64,000 nucleotides of DNA, taken from contig NZ_CP041656.2 of the NCBI RefSeq assembly GCF_007290395.2, forward strand, positions 682,001 through 746,000, written 5' to 3'. This DNA is from Bradyrhizobium cosmicum. Its GTDB lineage: Bacteria > Pseudomonadota > Alphaproteobacteria > Rhizobiales > Xanthobacteraceae. Positions 17,027-24,700 of the stretch are shown in pieces. Below the pieces are notes generated by a model that was not told the DNA's origin, did not search any database, and saw only the letters and a list, made by a program, of their open reading frames with translations. How positions within the stretch are numbered: position 1 is the stretch's first letter; every line of letters starts with the position of its first letter. The position numbers and the translations under genes were made by a program.

Positions 17027-17911
17027 ATGGACTCCCTGGTGAGCATGAGGGTGTTTTGCCTGATCGCGGAGCTGAAGAGCTTTTCGGCCGCGGCGGAGCG
17101 CCTGCGCATTTCGCCCGCCATGGCGAGCAAGCACGTCATGCAGCTCGAGAAGCGGCTGGGGACGCGGCTGCTTAACCGGACCAGCCGGCGCGTCAGCCTG
17201 AGCGAGAGCGGCACGCTCTATTTCGAGCAGGCGCGCCAGATGCTGGATTCGCTCGACGAGGTCGAAGCCGCTGTCAGCAAGGCGACCGTCGTGGCGCGCG
17301 GCCGGCTGCGGCTGACTGCGCCGGTGTGGATGGCGAACACGATGTTCGCGGGCGTGCTGGCGGACTACCAGGCCCGCCATCCCGAGGTGTGTCTCGACGT
17401 CGATCTTAGCGGCCGGCTGGTCAATCTGGTCGAGGAGGGATTCGATCTCGCCTTGCGCGCGACGGGCGCACCCGACGAGTCGCTGATTGCGCGTCCCATT
17501 ACCAAGGTTGCGTTCCACCTGGTCGCCGCACCCCCCTATCTCGATCGCGCCGGCCGCCCGACAAAGCCGGCCGACCTCGCAGGGCGGGCGCTGTTGCACT
17601 ACGCGCTTTATCCGGGCGAGAGCTTTTCGTATCCGGGCGAGCATGGCGTCGAAACCGTCAAGCTCAATCCGGTGCTGCGCAGTGGCAACGAAACGCTGCT
17701 GCACATGGCGGCGCTGGAAGGCATGGGTTTCGCCTTCCTGCCGAAATGGCTGGTTGCAGATGACATCGCTGCCGGTCGGCTGTTGCACATTCTGCCTGAT
17801 GATGTCGCTTTCGAAGGGCGCCTGTTCGCGGTCTATCCCAGCCGCAAGTATTTGTCCGCCAAGGTGAGGACCTTCATCGACTTCGTCGTGGCCGACAAGC
17901 GGATGAGGTGA
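17027..17911 (+). CDS. LysR-family transcriptional regulator
   Basis: Regulator of 294 residues. The start at MDSLVSMRVF is the normal LysR beginning; the longer frame adds 15 residues without family character. The winged helix-turn-helix occupies about residues 1-60 (FSAAAERLRISPAMASKHVM, then LNRTSRRVSLSESG), and the effector-binding domain begins near 90. This subgroup (CrgA/DmlR-like) often controls the divergently placed operon, here DoxX-DsrE-TlpA. The effector is unknown; a thiol or redox stress signal is a guess from the targets. Confidence 0.92.
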   Translation: MDSLVSMRVFCLIAELKSFSAAAERLRISPAMASKHVMQLEKRLGTRLLNRTSRRVSLSESGTLYFEQARQMLDSLDEVEAAVSKATVVARGRLRLTAPVWMANTMFAGVLADYQARHPEVCLDVDLSGRLVNLVEEGFDLALRATGAPDESLIARPITKVAFHLVAAPPYLDRAGRPTKPADLAGRALLHYALYPGESFSYPGEHGVETVKLNPVLRSGNETLLHMAALEGMGFAFLPKWLVADDIAAGRLLHILPDDVAFEGRLFAVYPSRKYLSAKVRTFIDFVVADKRMR

Positions 17912-17939
17912 GCGGCGACCGCGCGACTGGTCGCGCCGC

Positions 17940-18665
17940 TCAGTCGCGCCCCGCCTCCATGATCGCCCTGGCAAGCCGTGCCGGGTCGGAGAAGCAAAGT
18001 TCGTGGCTTCCGGGCACCTGCACCAGCCGGAACAGGCCGAGCTTCTCCGATAGCCGCGGATGCCAGCCGTAGCTGTGCGGCATCGCAGTGTCTTCGGTGC
18101 AGTTGATGTAGGATTTTGCCAGCGGCATTTCGGCCGGATTGGCCTTGAGCGCGATCCTGTCGGTGAAGGTCGCCAGCGGATGCGGATTGAGCACGTCGTA
18201 GGCGCGCTGCGCGGTCTCGATGTCGGCGTCGTTGATGAAGGCCTCGCGCCAGACCGGGAATGGCAGCACCACCGAGCCGTCGCCGCGCTCGGCCGCGATC
18301 GCGTCGAACAGCCCTATATAGTGCGGCGGCACCATGTCGTTGAGGCACTCGCCGTTGTTGGGCACGAAGGCGTTCCAGTAGACCAGCCGGCGGATGCGCG
18401 CGGGCGCGAGGTCGGCAACGCCGGTGATGATCATGCCGCCATAGGAATGGCCGAGCAGAATGACGTCCGTCAGATCGTTTTCGGCGAGGTAATCGGCGAT
18501 CGACTGGATTGCTTCCTTCAGCCCCGTCGTCTTGGCGTCACCAGGGCGGTTGCCCTTGATCGTCGGCAGGTAGACCTGGTGGCCGGCGGCGCGGATGGGA
18601 GCCGCGACAGGCTCAAGCTCGGCACCGGTGTGCCAGGCGCCGTGGACGAGAACGTAGGTCGACAT
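17940..18665 (-). CDS. Alpha/beta hydrolase (esterase EstC-like)
   Basis: Hydrolase of 241 residues starting at MSTYVLVHGAWHTG, with GGAGGAG before the ATG; the longer frame (63 more residues) crosses the AraC promoter region and is rejected. It shows the oxyanion motif LVHGAWHTG (6-14), the nucleophile elbow GHSYGG (about 88-93), and a C-terminal His in PGSHELCFS. Length and motifs match small esterases/hydroxynitrile-lyase-like enzymes. It is divergent from the AraC regulator at 18824, which probably controls it. Substrate unknown. Confidence 0.88.
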   Translation of the reverse strand: MSTYVLVHGAWHTGAELEPVAAPIRAAGHQVYLPTIKGNRPGDAKTTGLKEAIQSIADYLAENDLTDVILLGHSYGGMIITGVADLAPARIRRLVYWNAFVPNNGECLNDMVPPHYIGLFDAIAAERGDGSVVLPFPVWREAFINDADIETAQRAYDVLNPHPLATFTDRIALKANPAEMPLAKSYINCTEDTAMPHSYGWHPRLSEKLGLFRLVQVPGSHELCFSDPARLARAIMEAGRD

Positions 18666-18791
18666 GTTGTGGCTCCTCCGCCGGATGTGGTTAGATCGGA
18701 ACGAATTGGGTCTTTTGCGGCGCCCGCAAGGCGCTGCGGACAATTCTTGTTGTGCGGAGTGTGAACTGGCGGGCCGTTTTTCGCTTGGCTG

Positions 18792-18823
18792 GGAGTGAAC
18801 CGGATTGGTCTCGGAGTGAACCG
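18792..18823 (+). promoter_or_regulatory. Two direct repeats GGAGTGAACCG before the AraC gene
   Basis: GGAGTGAACCG occurs at 18792-18802 and again at 18813-18823, 21 bases apart (two helical turns). A weaker relative, GTGAACTGG, lies at 18761-18769. The second copy supplies the GGAG ribosome site of the AraC gene. Direct repeats on one DNA face are typical AraC-type binding sites, so autoregulation is likely. Confidence 0.5.
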
Positions 18824-19804
18824 ATGCAGCAGATCGAGCGCGCCACTCCGTCACGCCAATCGGCCTGGAATACCGCGGGCCTCCGGCCGAACGAGCAATT
18901 CGCCTATTATCGCGAGGCGATCTGCCAGGCTTTCATGAACCTGACGCCGGAGCCGATGGCGGCCGCCGGCTTCCCGGCCAGTGTCGAAAACATCCGCTTG
19001 GGCGGTGCCGCGCTCAATCGCGTCAGCTTTCCCGCGCATGTGGTGCGTCGCTCCGCGGCCGACATCGCCGCGTCCGACCGCAGTTGCTTCTATCTCAATT
19101 TGAAACTCGCGGGCCGCTGCCGCATCCAGCAGGATGGCCGCGAGATCAGCCTGTCATCCGGACAGGTCGGCATCTTCGACAGCGACCGGCAGTTCGCCCT
19201 CCTGCACGACCATGGTCCGCAATTGCGGGTCGCCTCGTTCTGGGTGCCGGCGGAGGTCCTGCGCGAACGCCTGCCGGTTTCGTTCGACGTCAGCGCTTCT
19301 CGCGTCTCCGATGATCCCTTCGTCGGTCATCTCATCGTGGAGACGGCGCGCACGCTCAGCGATGGCGCGCTGCGCATGACCGAGGACGAAGGCGCAAGGC
19401 TGTTCCACGCGCTGATCGAACTGGTTGCCGTCAGCCTGTCGCGGCGCAGCCGGTCGGGGACTGCCGAGGCTGGGAGCCTTGCCGACGTCACGACGCTCGC
19501 GCTGAAACGGGCCATCCATCGCAAGCTCCGCGAACCCGGCCTTGCCGTTGTCGACGTCGCCGACGCGATCGGCATCAGCGAGCGCTACGTCCACAAGCTG
19601 CTGGCGCGATCGGGCGTCAGCTTCACCGATTACGTCATCGATCGTCGCCTAGATGGCGCGGCCGGGGATCTCAAGGATTCCGCCATGGCTGATCGCGCGA
19701 TCGGCGCCATTGCCTTCGACTGGGGCTTTTCCGACCTCTCCCATTTCACGCGGCGCTTCAAACAGCGTTTCGGCTGCCGGCCGCGTGATTGGCGCGCGCG
19801 CTAG
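18824..19804 (+). CDS. AraC-family transcriptional regulator
   Basis: Regulator of 326 residues. The ATG at 18824 is preferred (GGAG 7 bases upstream, inside a direct repeat); an upstream in-frame ATG at 18752 would add 24 residues. The N-terminal AraC-binding-like/cupin-type domain covers about 40-200, and the C-terminal double helix-turn-helix is seen in VVDVADAIGISERYVHKLLA and IGAIAFDWGFSDLSHFTRRF. The second recognition helix is followed by FGCRPRDWRA. It is divergent from the esterase gene, its most probable target. Confidence 0.9.
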   Translation: MQQIERATPSRQSAWNTAGLRPNEQFAYYREAICQAFMNLTPEPMAAAGFPASVENIRLGGAALNRVSFPAHVVRRSAADIAASDRSCFYLNLKLAGRCRIQQDGREISLSSGQVGIFDSDRQFALLHDHGPQLRVASFWVPAEVLRERLPVSFDVSASRVSDDPFVGHLIVETARTLSDGALRMTEDEGARLFHALIELVAVSLSRRSRSGTAEAGSLADVTTLALKRAIHRKLREPGLAVVDVADAIGISERYVHKLLARSGVSFTDYVIDRRLDGAAGDLKDSAMADRAIGAIAFDWGFSDLSHFTRRFKQRFGCRPRDWRAR

Positions 19805-19811
19805 CTCCGCC

Positions 19812-20957
19812 CTACAGCGACCTCGCGATCAGCAGCTTCATGATCTCGTTGGTGCCGCCGTAGATCTTCTGGATGCGGGAATCGATGAAGATGCGCGAGA
19901 TCGGGTATTCCTGCATGTAGCCGTAGCCGCCGAACAGCTGGAGGCATTCGTCGGCGGTCTGGACCTGCTTGTCCGAGCACCAGTATTTCGCCATCGACGC
20001 CGTGACGGTGTCGAGATCCCCGGCGATCAGGCGCTCGATGCACCAGTCGACGAAGACGCGCGCGATCATCGCTTCGGTCTTGCGCTCGGCGAGCGTGAAG
20101 GCGGTGTTCTGGAAGTCCATCAGCGGCTTGCCGAACGCCTTTCGCTCCTTGGTGTACTCGGTGGTGAGCCTGACCGCGCGCTCCATCGCGGCGACAGCGC
20201 CGACCGCGAGCGCGAGGCGCTCCTGCGGCAATTGCTGCATCAACTGGACGAAGCCCTTGCCTTCCTCATTGCCGAGCAGGTTTTCCGGCGGCACCGTGAC
20301 GTTGTCGAAGAACAGCTCCGACGTGTCGGAGGCGTGCAGGCCGATCTTGTCGAGGTTACGCCCGCGCTTGTAACCGTCCGCGCCCGCGGTCTCGACGACG
20401 ATCAGGGAAATGCCCTTGGCGCCGACATCGCCGGTGCGGGCGACGACCACGATGAGATCGGCGGCCTGGCCGTTGGTGATGAACGTCTTCTGGCCGTTGA
20501 TGACGTAGGAATTGCCCTGCTTCTTCGCGGTGGTCTTGACGGCCTGGAGGTCCGAGCCGGTGCCGGGTTCGGTCATGGCGATGGCGCCGACCATCTCGCC
20601 GGAGGCCATCTTCGGCAGCCACCGCTTCTTCTGCTCCTCCGAGCCGTAGTTGAGGATGTAGTGCGCGACGATGGCGCTGTGCACGGAGACGCCGGTCGTC
20701 AGTTCCGGCACCGTGCTTTCGAGGTCCTCCAGCACGGCGGCGTCATAGGCGAAGGTGGCGCCCAGGCCGCCATATTCCTCCGGTACGCTGGCGAGCAGCG
20801 CGCCCATCTCGCCGAGCCCGCGCCAGGCAAAGCGGTCGACCATCTTCTGCGCGCGCCATTTCTCGGCATGCGGGGCCAGGTCCTTGGCAAGATACTTCCG
20901 GAACTGGTCGCGGAACGTATCCAGCTCTTCGGTCATCCACGACGATCGGTAATGCAT
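19812..20957 (-). CDS. Acyl-CoA dehydrogenase, long-chain type
   Basis: Flavin-dependent acyl-CoA dehydrogenase of 381 residues. ATG at 20957 with GAGCGAGG upstream is preferred; the longer frame starts at TTG inside the previous gene's stop. Visible are the flavin loop AMTEPGTGSDLQAV, TNGQAADLIVVVART, the C-terminal YTKERKAFGKPLMDFQ and LFGGYGYMQEYPISRIFID, and the end KIYGGTNEIMKLL, as in long-chain acyl-CoA dehydrogenases. It is the last gene of the minus-strand run thiolase, MaoC-N, MaoC, SDR, dehydrogenase and catalyses the first oxidation step of that module. Confidence 0.92.
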   Translation of the reverse strand: MHYRSSWMTEELDTFRDQFRKYLAKDLAPHAEKWRAQKMVDRFAWRGLGEMGALLASVPEEYGGLGATFAYDAAVLEDLESTVPELTTGVSVHSAIVAHYILNYGSEEQKKRWLPKMASGEMVGAIAMTEPGTGSDLQAVKTTAKKQGNSYVINGQKTFITNGQAADLIVVVARTGDVGAKGISLIVVETAGADGYKRGRNLDKIGLHASDTSELFFDNVTVPPENLLGNEEGKGFVQLMQQLPQERLALAVGAVAAMERAVRLTTEYTKERKAFGKPLMDFQNTAFTLAERKTEAMIARVFVDWCIERLIAGDLDTVTASMAKYWCSDKQVQTADECLQLFGGYGYMQEYPISRIFIDSRIQKIYGGTNEIMKLLIARSL

Positions 20958-20970
20958 CAGTGCCTCGCTC

Positions 20971-21804
20971 TCAGACAATCAGGCCGCCACCGGCGACGAC
21001 CACCTGGCCGCTGATATAATTGGATTCCGGGCTGCAGAACAGATAGACGGCATCGGCCGCCTCTTCCGGCGTGCCGCCGCGGCCGAGCGGGATCATGCGC
21101 GACATCGCCTCCAGCATGTGCGGCTGCACGCCCACCTTGATGTCGCGGCCGGCGACGTCGATGGTTTTCTGCTGTGCCTCGATCGGTTGTGTCAGGCGGG
21201 TTTTGATAAGGCCGAAAGCGACACAATTGACGTTGACCTTGTAGCGGCCCCACTCCTTGCACATGGTGCGCGTCAGCCCGATGAGCGAGGCCTTGGCCGA
21301 GGAATAGCTGGCCTGACCCGCATTGCCGTACAGGCCGGCGATCGAGGAGATGTTCACGACCTTGCGGAATACCTCGCGGCCTTCCTCGGCTTCCTTCCGG
21401 GCGAAGACCCGGATCGGCTCGGCGGCCGCGCGCAGGAGCCGGAACGGAGCGACGAGATGGACGTCCAGCATGGCCTGGAACTGCTCGTCCGTCATCTTCT
21501 GGATTGTCGAATCCCAGGTGTAGCCGGCATTGTTGACGATGATGTCGAGCCCGCCGAACTTGTCCAGCGCAGCCCCGACGAAGCGGTCGGCGAAACCTGA
21601 TTCCGAGACGCTGCCGTTCACGGCGGCGGCGTCGCCGCCGAGCGCCTTGATCTCCGCCACCACGGCGTTACCAGGCTCGGCATCGAGATCGTTGACGACG
21701 ACCTTGGCGCCTTCGCGCGCCAGCTTCAGTGCGATCGCGCGCCCGATGCCGCGGCCCGAGCCGGTGACGAGCGCGACCTTTCCTTGCAGCTTTGCCATTT
21801 GCAT
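20971..21804 (-). CDS. SDR family oxidoreductase, probable 3-hydroxyacyl-CoA dehydrogenase
   Basis: Short-chain dehydrogenase of 277 residues. The cofactor motif is TGSGRGIG (14-21), the structural motif NNAG (about 90-93), the catalytic Ser is in VVNISSIAG and the catalytic Tyr/Lys in YSSAKASL. The start may be the ATG at 21804 or the one two codons later (21798), which has the better spacing to AAGAGGA. The family resembles FabG-like 3-oxoacyl reductases and the 3-hydroxyacyl-CoA dehydrogenases. Located between the MaoC pair and the acyl-CoA dehydrogenase, it most likely oxidises the 3-hydroxyacyl-CoA. Confidence 0.9.
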   Translation of the reverse strand: MQMAKLQGKVALVTGSGRGIGRAIALKLAREGAKVVVNDLDAEPGNAVVAEIKALGGDAAAVNGSVSESGFADRFVGAALDKFGGLDIIVNNAGYTWDSTIQKMTDEQFQAMLDVHLVAPFRLLRAAAEPIRVFARKEAEEGREVFRKVVNISSIAGLYGNAGQASYSSAKASLIGLTRTMCKEWGRYKVNVNCVAFGLIKTRLTQPIEAQQKTIDVAGRDIKVGVQPHMLEAMSRMIPLGRGGTPEEAADAVYLFCSPESNYISGQVVVAGGGLIV

Positions 21805-21818
21805 GTGTCCTCTTGCTG

Positions 21819-22229
21819 TTACAGCGCGACGATGGCGTTGCCTTCGAGCTTGACCTCGCCGCGATCGTCCCTGGTGGTGAGTGCGAGCCTTGCGCGCCGC
21901 TCGCCGTCTACGGCGAAGAGTTCGGTCACGGTGCCTTCGCAGGTCAGCTTGGCGCCAAGCTGGGTGATGGCGACGAACCGGGTCGAAAAACTGCGGAGCC
22001 TCGACGGTGGCACCACATCCGTGAGCGCCTGCCCGAGATAGGCCATCACCAGCATGCCGTGCGCGAACACATCCGGAAATCCGGCGGCCTTGGCAAAGTC
22101 GATATCGACGTGGATCGGATTATGGTCGCCCGATGCACCGCAGTAGAGCGCGAGCGTGTGGCGGGTGATCGGTGGAAAGACCTTGTGGACGAGACGGTCG
22201 CCGGCCCTGATGTCTCCGGATGCCGTCAT
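21819..22229 (-). CDS. MaoC family dehydratase (hot-dog hydratase subunit)
   Basis: Hot-dog-fold protein of 136 residues, starting at the ATG that overlaps the stop of the gene before it (ATGA). The hydratase-2 motif is intact: GASGDHNPIHVDIDFAKAAG with AHGMLVM after it, which holds the catalytic Asp and His of (R)-specific enoyl-CoA hydratases. On its own it is half the length of eukaryotic double-domain hydratases; the coupled MaoC-N gene at 22226 provides the second hot-dog domain. The two are expected to form one hydratase that adds water to the enoyl-CoA of this module. Confidence 0.9.
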   Translation of the reverse strand: MTASGDIRAGDRLVHKVFPPITRHTLALYCGASGDHNPIHVDIDFAKAAGFPDVFAHGMLVMAYLGQALTDVVPPSRLRSFSTRFVAITQLGAKLTCEGTVTELFAVDGERRARLALTTRDDRGEVKLEGNAIVAL

Positions 22230-22681
22230 GACGCCACCTCGTTGCGCACGACGATGGTGCGCGCGGTATCGGCGACATGCACGCCGTCCTGATTGGTCAC
22301 CTCGCATCGGATGCCAATCAGCGTCATCGCGCCGCCCTTCTTCTCCATCACGCTGGTCACGCTCGGCTGGAACGTCAGGGTGTCGCCGACCAGAACCGGC
22401 GCGTGATAGACGAAGCTCTGCTCGCCATGCAGCACGCGGGCGAGGTCGATGCCGAGCGCGGTGAACATCTCGAAGGGGTCGTCGACGTCCGTCATCTCGA
22501 GGCAGAACAAATAGGTCGGCGGCACCGGCGTGCCGGTGAAACCCGCCGCCCGCGCAGCATCTGCGTTGCGGTAGACCGGGTTCCTTTCATCCAGCGTATT
22601 GAGGAAGTAGCGAAGGCGACCCGGCTCCACGCGAGCGGTGACGGGCGTGAAGCAGCGCCCTACGGCTGACTGATCGACCAT
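22226..22681 (-). CDS. MaoC-N (FAS1-type) dehydratase-domain protein
   Basis: Protein of 151 residues with the N-terminal MaoC/FAS1-dehydratase type hot-dog domain. MVDQSAVGRC is the chosen start, 5 bases after the thiolase stop; the longer frame reads into the thiolase gene. Visible are FLNTLDERNPVYRNADAARA and GFTGTPVPPTYLF, the non-catalytic version of the hydratase motif. Such proteins pair with a catalytic MaoC partner (for example ChsH1-ChsH2 in sterol side-chain degradation), and that partner follows directly. The pairing is inference from gene coupling. Confidence 0.85.
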   Translation of the reverse strand: MVDQSAVGRCFTPVTARVEPGRLRYFLNTLDERNPVYRNADAARAAGFTGTPVPPTYLFCLEMTDVDDPFEMFTALGIDLARVLHGEQSFVYHAPVLVGDTLTFQPSVTSVMEKKGGAMTLIGIRCEVTNQDGVHVADTARTIVVRNEVAS

Positions 22682-22686
22682 GGATG

Positions 22687-23868
22687 TCAGTGCCGCTTGT
22701 AGAGCGTAACGACACAGGCGCCGCCGAGGCCGAGATTGTGCTGGAGCGCGACCTTTGCCCCCTCGACCTGCGTCGGACCAGCCGTGCCGCGCAACTGCCG
22801 CGTCAGCTCGTAACACTGCGCAAGTCCGGTGGCGCCGAGCGGATGCCCCTTCGACAGCAATCCGCCGGACGGGTTTGTCACGATCCGGCCACCATAGGTG
22901 TTGTCGCCGTCATTGATGAACTTGCCGGCCTCGCCCTCGCCGCAGAGGCCGAGCGCCTCGTAGGTGATGAGCTCGTTGTGGGCAAAGCAGTCGTGCAACT
23001 CGACGACATCGAGATCGTCAGGCCCGACGCCGGCGCTCTCGTAAACCCGGCTTGCCGCCTCCTTTGCCATGTCGTAGCCGACGAGCTGCATCATGTCGCC
23101 GGCCTGGAAGGTCGACGGCGTGTCGGTAGTCATGGCCTGCGCCGCGATGCGTACCTCTTTGCCGATGCCATGCTTGTCCGCAAACCGTTCGGACACCAGC
23201 ACGGCGGCGGCACCGCCGCAGGTCGGCGGGCACGCCATCAGGCGCGTCATCACGCCCGGCCAGATCACCTGATCGTTCATCACGTCGTCCGCCGTGACCT
23301 CCTTGCGAAAGAGTGCCAGCGGATTGTTCCGGGCGTGGCGGCTCGCCTTGGCGCGCACCTTGGCGAAGGCGTCCAGTGGGGTGCCGTATTTCTTCATGTG
23401 GCTGAGGCCGGCGCCGCCGAAATAGCGTAGCGCCAGCGGAATACCGGGGGCATCAATCAGCCGGTCCGCAGCCGCGTCGAATTCCTCGAATGCGCTCGGA
23501 CGATCGGTATAGACGCTGCCGAGCGCGCCGGGCTTCATCTGCTCGAAGCCGACCGCCAGCACGCAATCCAGCGCGCCGCTCGCGATCATCTGCCGCGCCA
23601 TGAACAGCGCGGTCGAGCCTGTCGAGCAATTGTTGTTGACGTTGACGATGGGGATGCCGGTCATCCCGACATGGTAGAGCGCCCGCTGCCCGCAGGTGGA
23701 ATCGCCGTAGACATATCCGACATAGGCCTGCTGAACCGTCTCGTAGCCGAGGCCGGCGTCGGCGAGCGCGAGCCTGGTCGCCTCCGTCCCCATCTCGTGA
23801 TAGGGCGCGCTGGCGCCCGGCTTGGTGAAGGGGATCATGCCGACCCCTGCGACGATGACGTCAGACAT
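22687..23868 (-). CDS. Thiolase family protein (SCP-x/lipid-transfer type)
   Basis: Thiolase of 393 residues in the SCP-x branch. The acyl-carrying Cys81 is in NNNCSTGS, followed by VELHDCFAHNELITYEALGL, and the C-terminal GHPLGATGLAQ and NLGLGGACVVTLYKR motifs supply the His and second Cys. Members split 3-oxoacyl-CoAs with branched or ring-bearing chains. First gene of the minus-strand operon; GGGAGGA precedes the ATG. The 61-base gap to the divergent TetR gene holds the operator at 23886-23918. The DUF35 partner gene often found with such thiolases is not seen here. Confidence 0.91.
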   Translation of the reverse strand: MSDVIVAGVGMIPFTKPGASAPYHEMGTEATRLALADAGLGYETVQQAYVGYVYGDSTCGQRALYHVGMTGIPIVNVNNNCSTGSTALFMARQMIASGALDCVLAVGFEQMKPGALGSVYTDRPSAFEEFDAAADRLIDAPGIPLALRYFGGAGLSHMKKYGTPLDAFAKVRAKASRHARNNPLALFRKEVTADDVMNDQVIWPGVMTRLMACPPTCGGAAAVLVSERFADKHGIGKEVRIAAQAMTTDTPSTFQAGDMMQLVGYDMAKEAASRVYESAGVGPDDLDVVELHDCFAHNELITYEALGLCGEGEAGKFINDGDNTYGGRIVTNPSGGLLSKGHPLGATGLAQCYELTRQLRGTAGPTQVEGAKVALQHNLGLGGACVVTLYKRH

Positions 23869-23885
23869 CGCGTCCTCCCAATAAA

Positions 23886-23918
23886 TTACCCATTGGACTT
23901 TTTATTACCCATGGGTAA
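23886..23918. promoter_or_regulatory. TetR-type operator: perfect palindrome plus half-site
   Basis: TTACCCATGGGTAA (23905-23918) is a perfect 14-base palindrome, and TTACCCATTGG (23886-23896) is a partial second copy starting 19 bases earlier. Both lie in the short divergent gap between thiolase and TetR genes, so binding would block both promoters. The palindrome ends 11 bases before the first TetR ATG, close to where RNA would start. Confidence 0.7.
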
Positions 23919-23929
23919 CATATCGTCCG

Positions 23930-24700
23930 ATGCCTACCAGAGTCAACCGATCGAGCATGGCTTCAGCGCCGTCCATTCCGCCGCCCTCGGCGCCGCCTTC
24001 CCCTTGGCTGCCGTTCGAGAGCAGGCGCCGCGCCCGCGACGAGAAGCGCGAGGCGGTGCTGCGCGCCGCCGTGCAGCTCTTCCTGGAGCAGGGCTATCAT
24101 CGCGTGACCCTGAACGAGGTCGCTGATCGGCTGAACATCACCAAGCCCGCGCTGTACAATTACTTCCGGGGCAAGGACGAAATCCTGTTCGAGTGCTGGT
24201 CGATGGGCGCCGAGCTCGTGGACAGTGTGATCACGGAGATTGCCGCCGGCGGTGGTTCGGGCCTCGCCAGGCTGCGCAAGCTGGTGCACGCCTATGCCGC
24301 GCTGATGGCAACCGATTTCGGCGCGAGCCTGGTGCGATTCGACCTCCGTGATCTGGCCGAGCGGAACGCCGGTGTCGCCCGCGCCGCCAAGAAGCGGATC
24401 GACGCCACGTTCCGGCGATACATCGCCGCGGGCATTGCCGACGGTTCGATCAGGCCTTGCGATCCCAAGCTTGCGGCATTCGCGATCGCGGGCTCGCTCA
24501 ACTGGATCGGCCACTGGTATCGCCGTGACGGCGGGCTGTCGCCGAGCGAAATCGCCGACGAGTTCACGGTTCGCCTGACCGAAGGCCTGGCGACCGAAAG
24601 CCGGCAGAAAATAGCAAAGAAGACGCCGAGGGCGCCGCAAGGGCGTAACTCAGGACGCAAAACAACAGGGACGAAACGCACAGGAGGAGGAACGGGATGA
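23930..24700 (+). CDS. TetR/AcrR-family transcriptional regulator
   Basis: Regulator of 256 residues. The helix-turn-helix lies at about 40-85, with QLFLEQGYHRVTLNEVADRL and NITKPALYNYFRGKDEIL, and the ligand domain follows with a C-terminal Lys/Arg/Gly tail. The first ATG (23930) has no good ribosome site; ATG 23957 (MASAPS) is a possible start. Its stop overlaps the ATG of the acyl-CoA ligase (ATGA), so it is co-transcribed with it. It probably represses both divergent operons until an acyl-CoA is present, as for FadR/PsrA-type regulators. Confidence 0.9.
   Translation: MPTRVNRSSMASAPSIPPPSAPPSPWLPFESRRRARDEKREAVLRAAVQLFLEQGYHRVTLNEVADRLNITKPALYNYFRGKDEILFECWSMGAELVDSVITEIAAGGGSGLARLRKLVHAYAALMATDFGASLVRFDLRDLAERNAGVARAAKKRIDATFRRYIAAGIADGSIRPCDPKLAAFAIAGSLNWIGHWYRRDGGLSPSEIADEFTVRLTEGLATESRQKIAKKTPRAPQGRNSGRKTTGTKRTGGGTG

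Noticed and set aside
18666-18854. N-terminal extension (63 residues) of the esterase
   Set aside because: The extension covers the AraC promoter and start; a strong GGAGGAG site lies before MSTYVLVHG.
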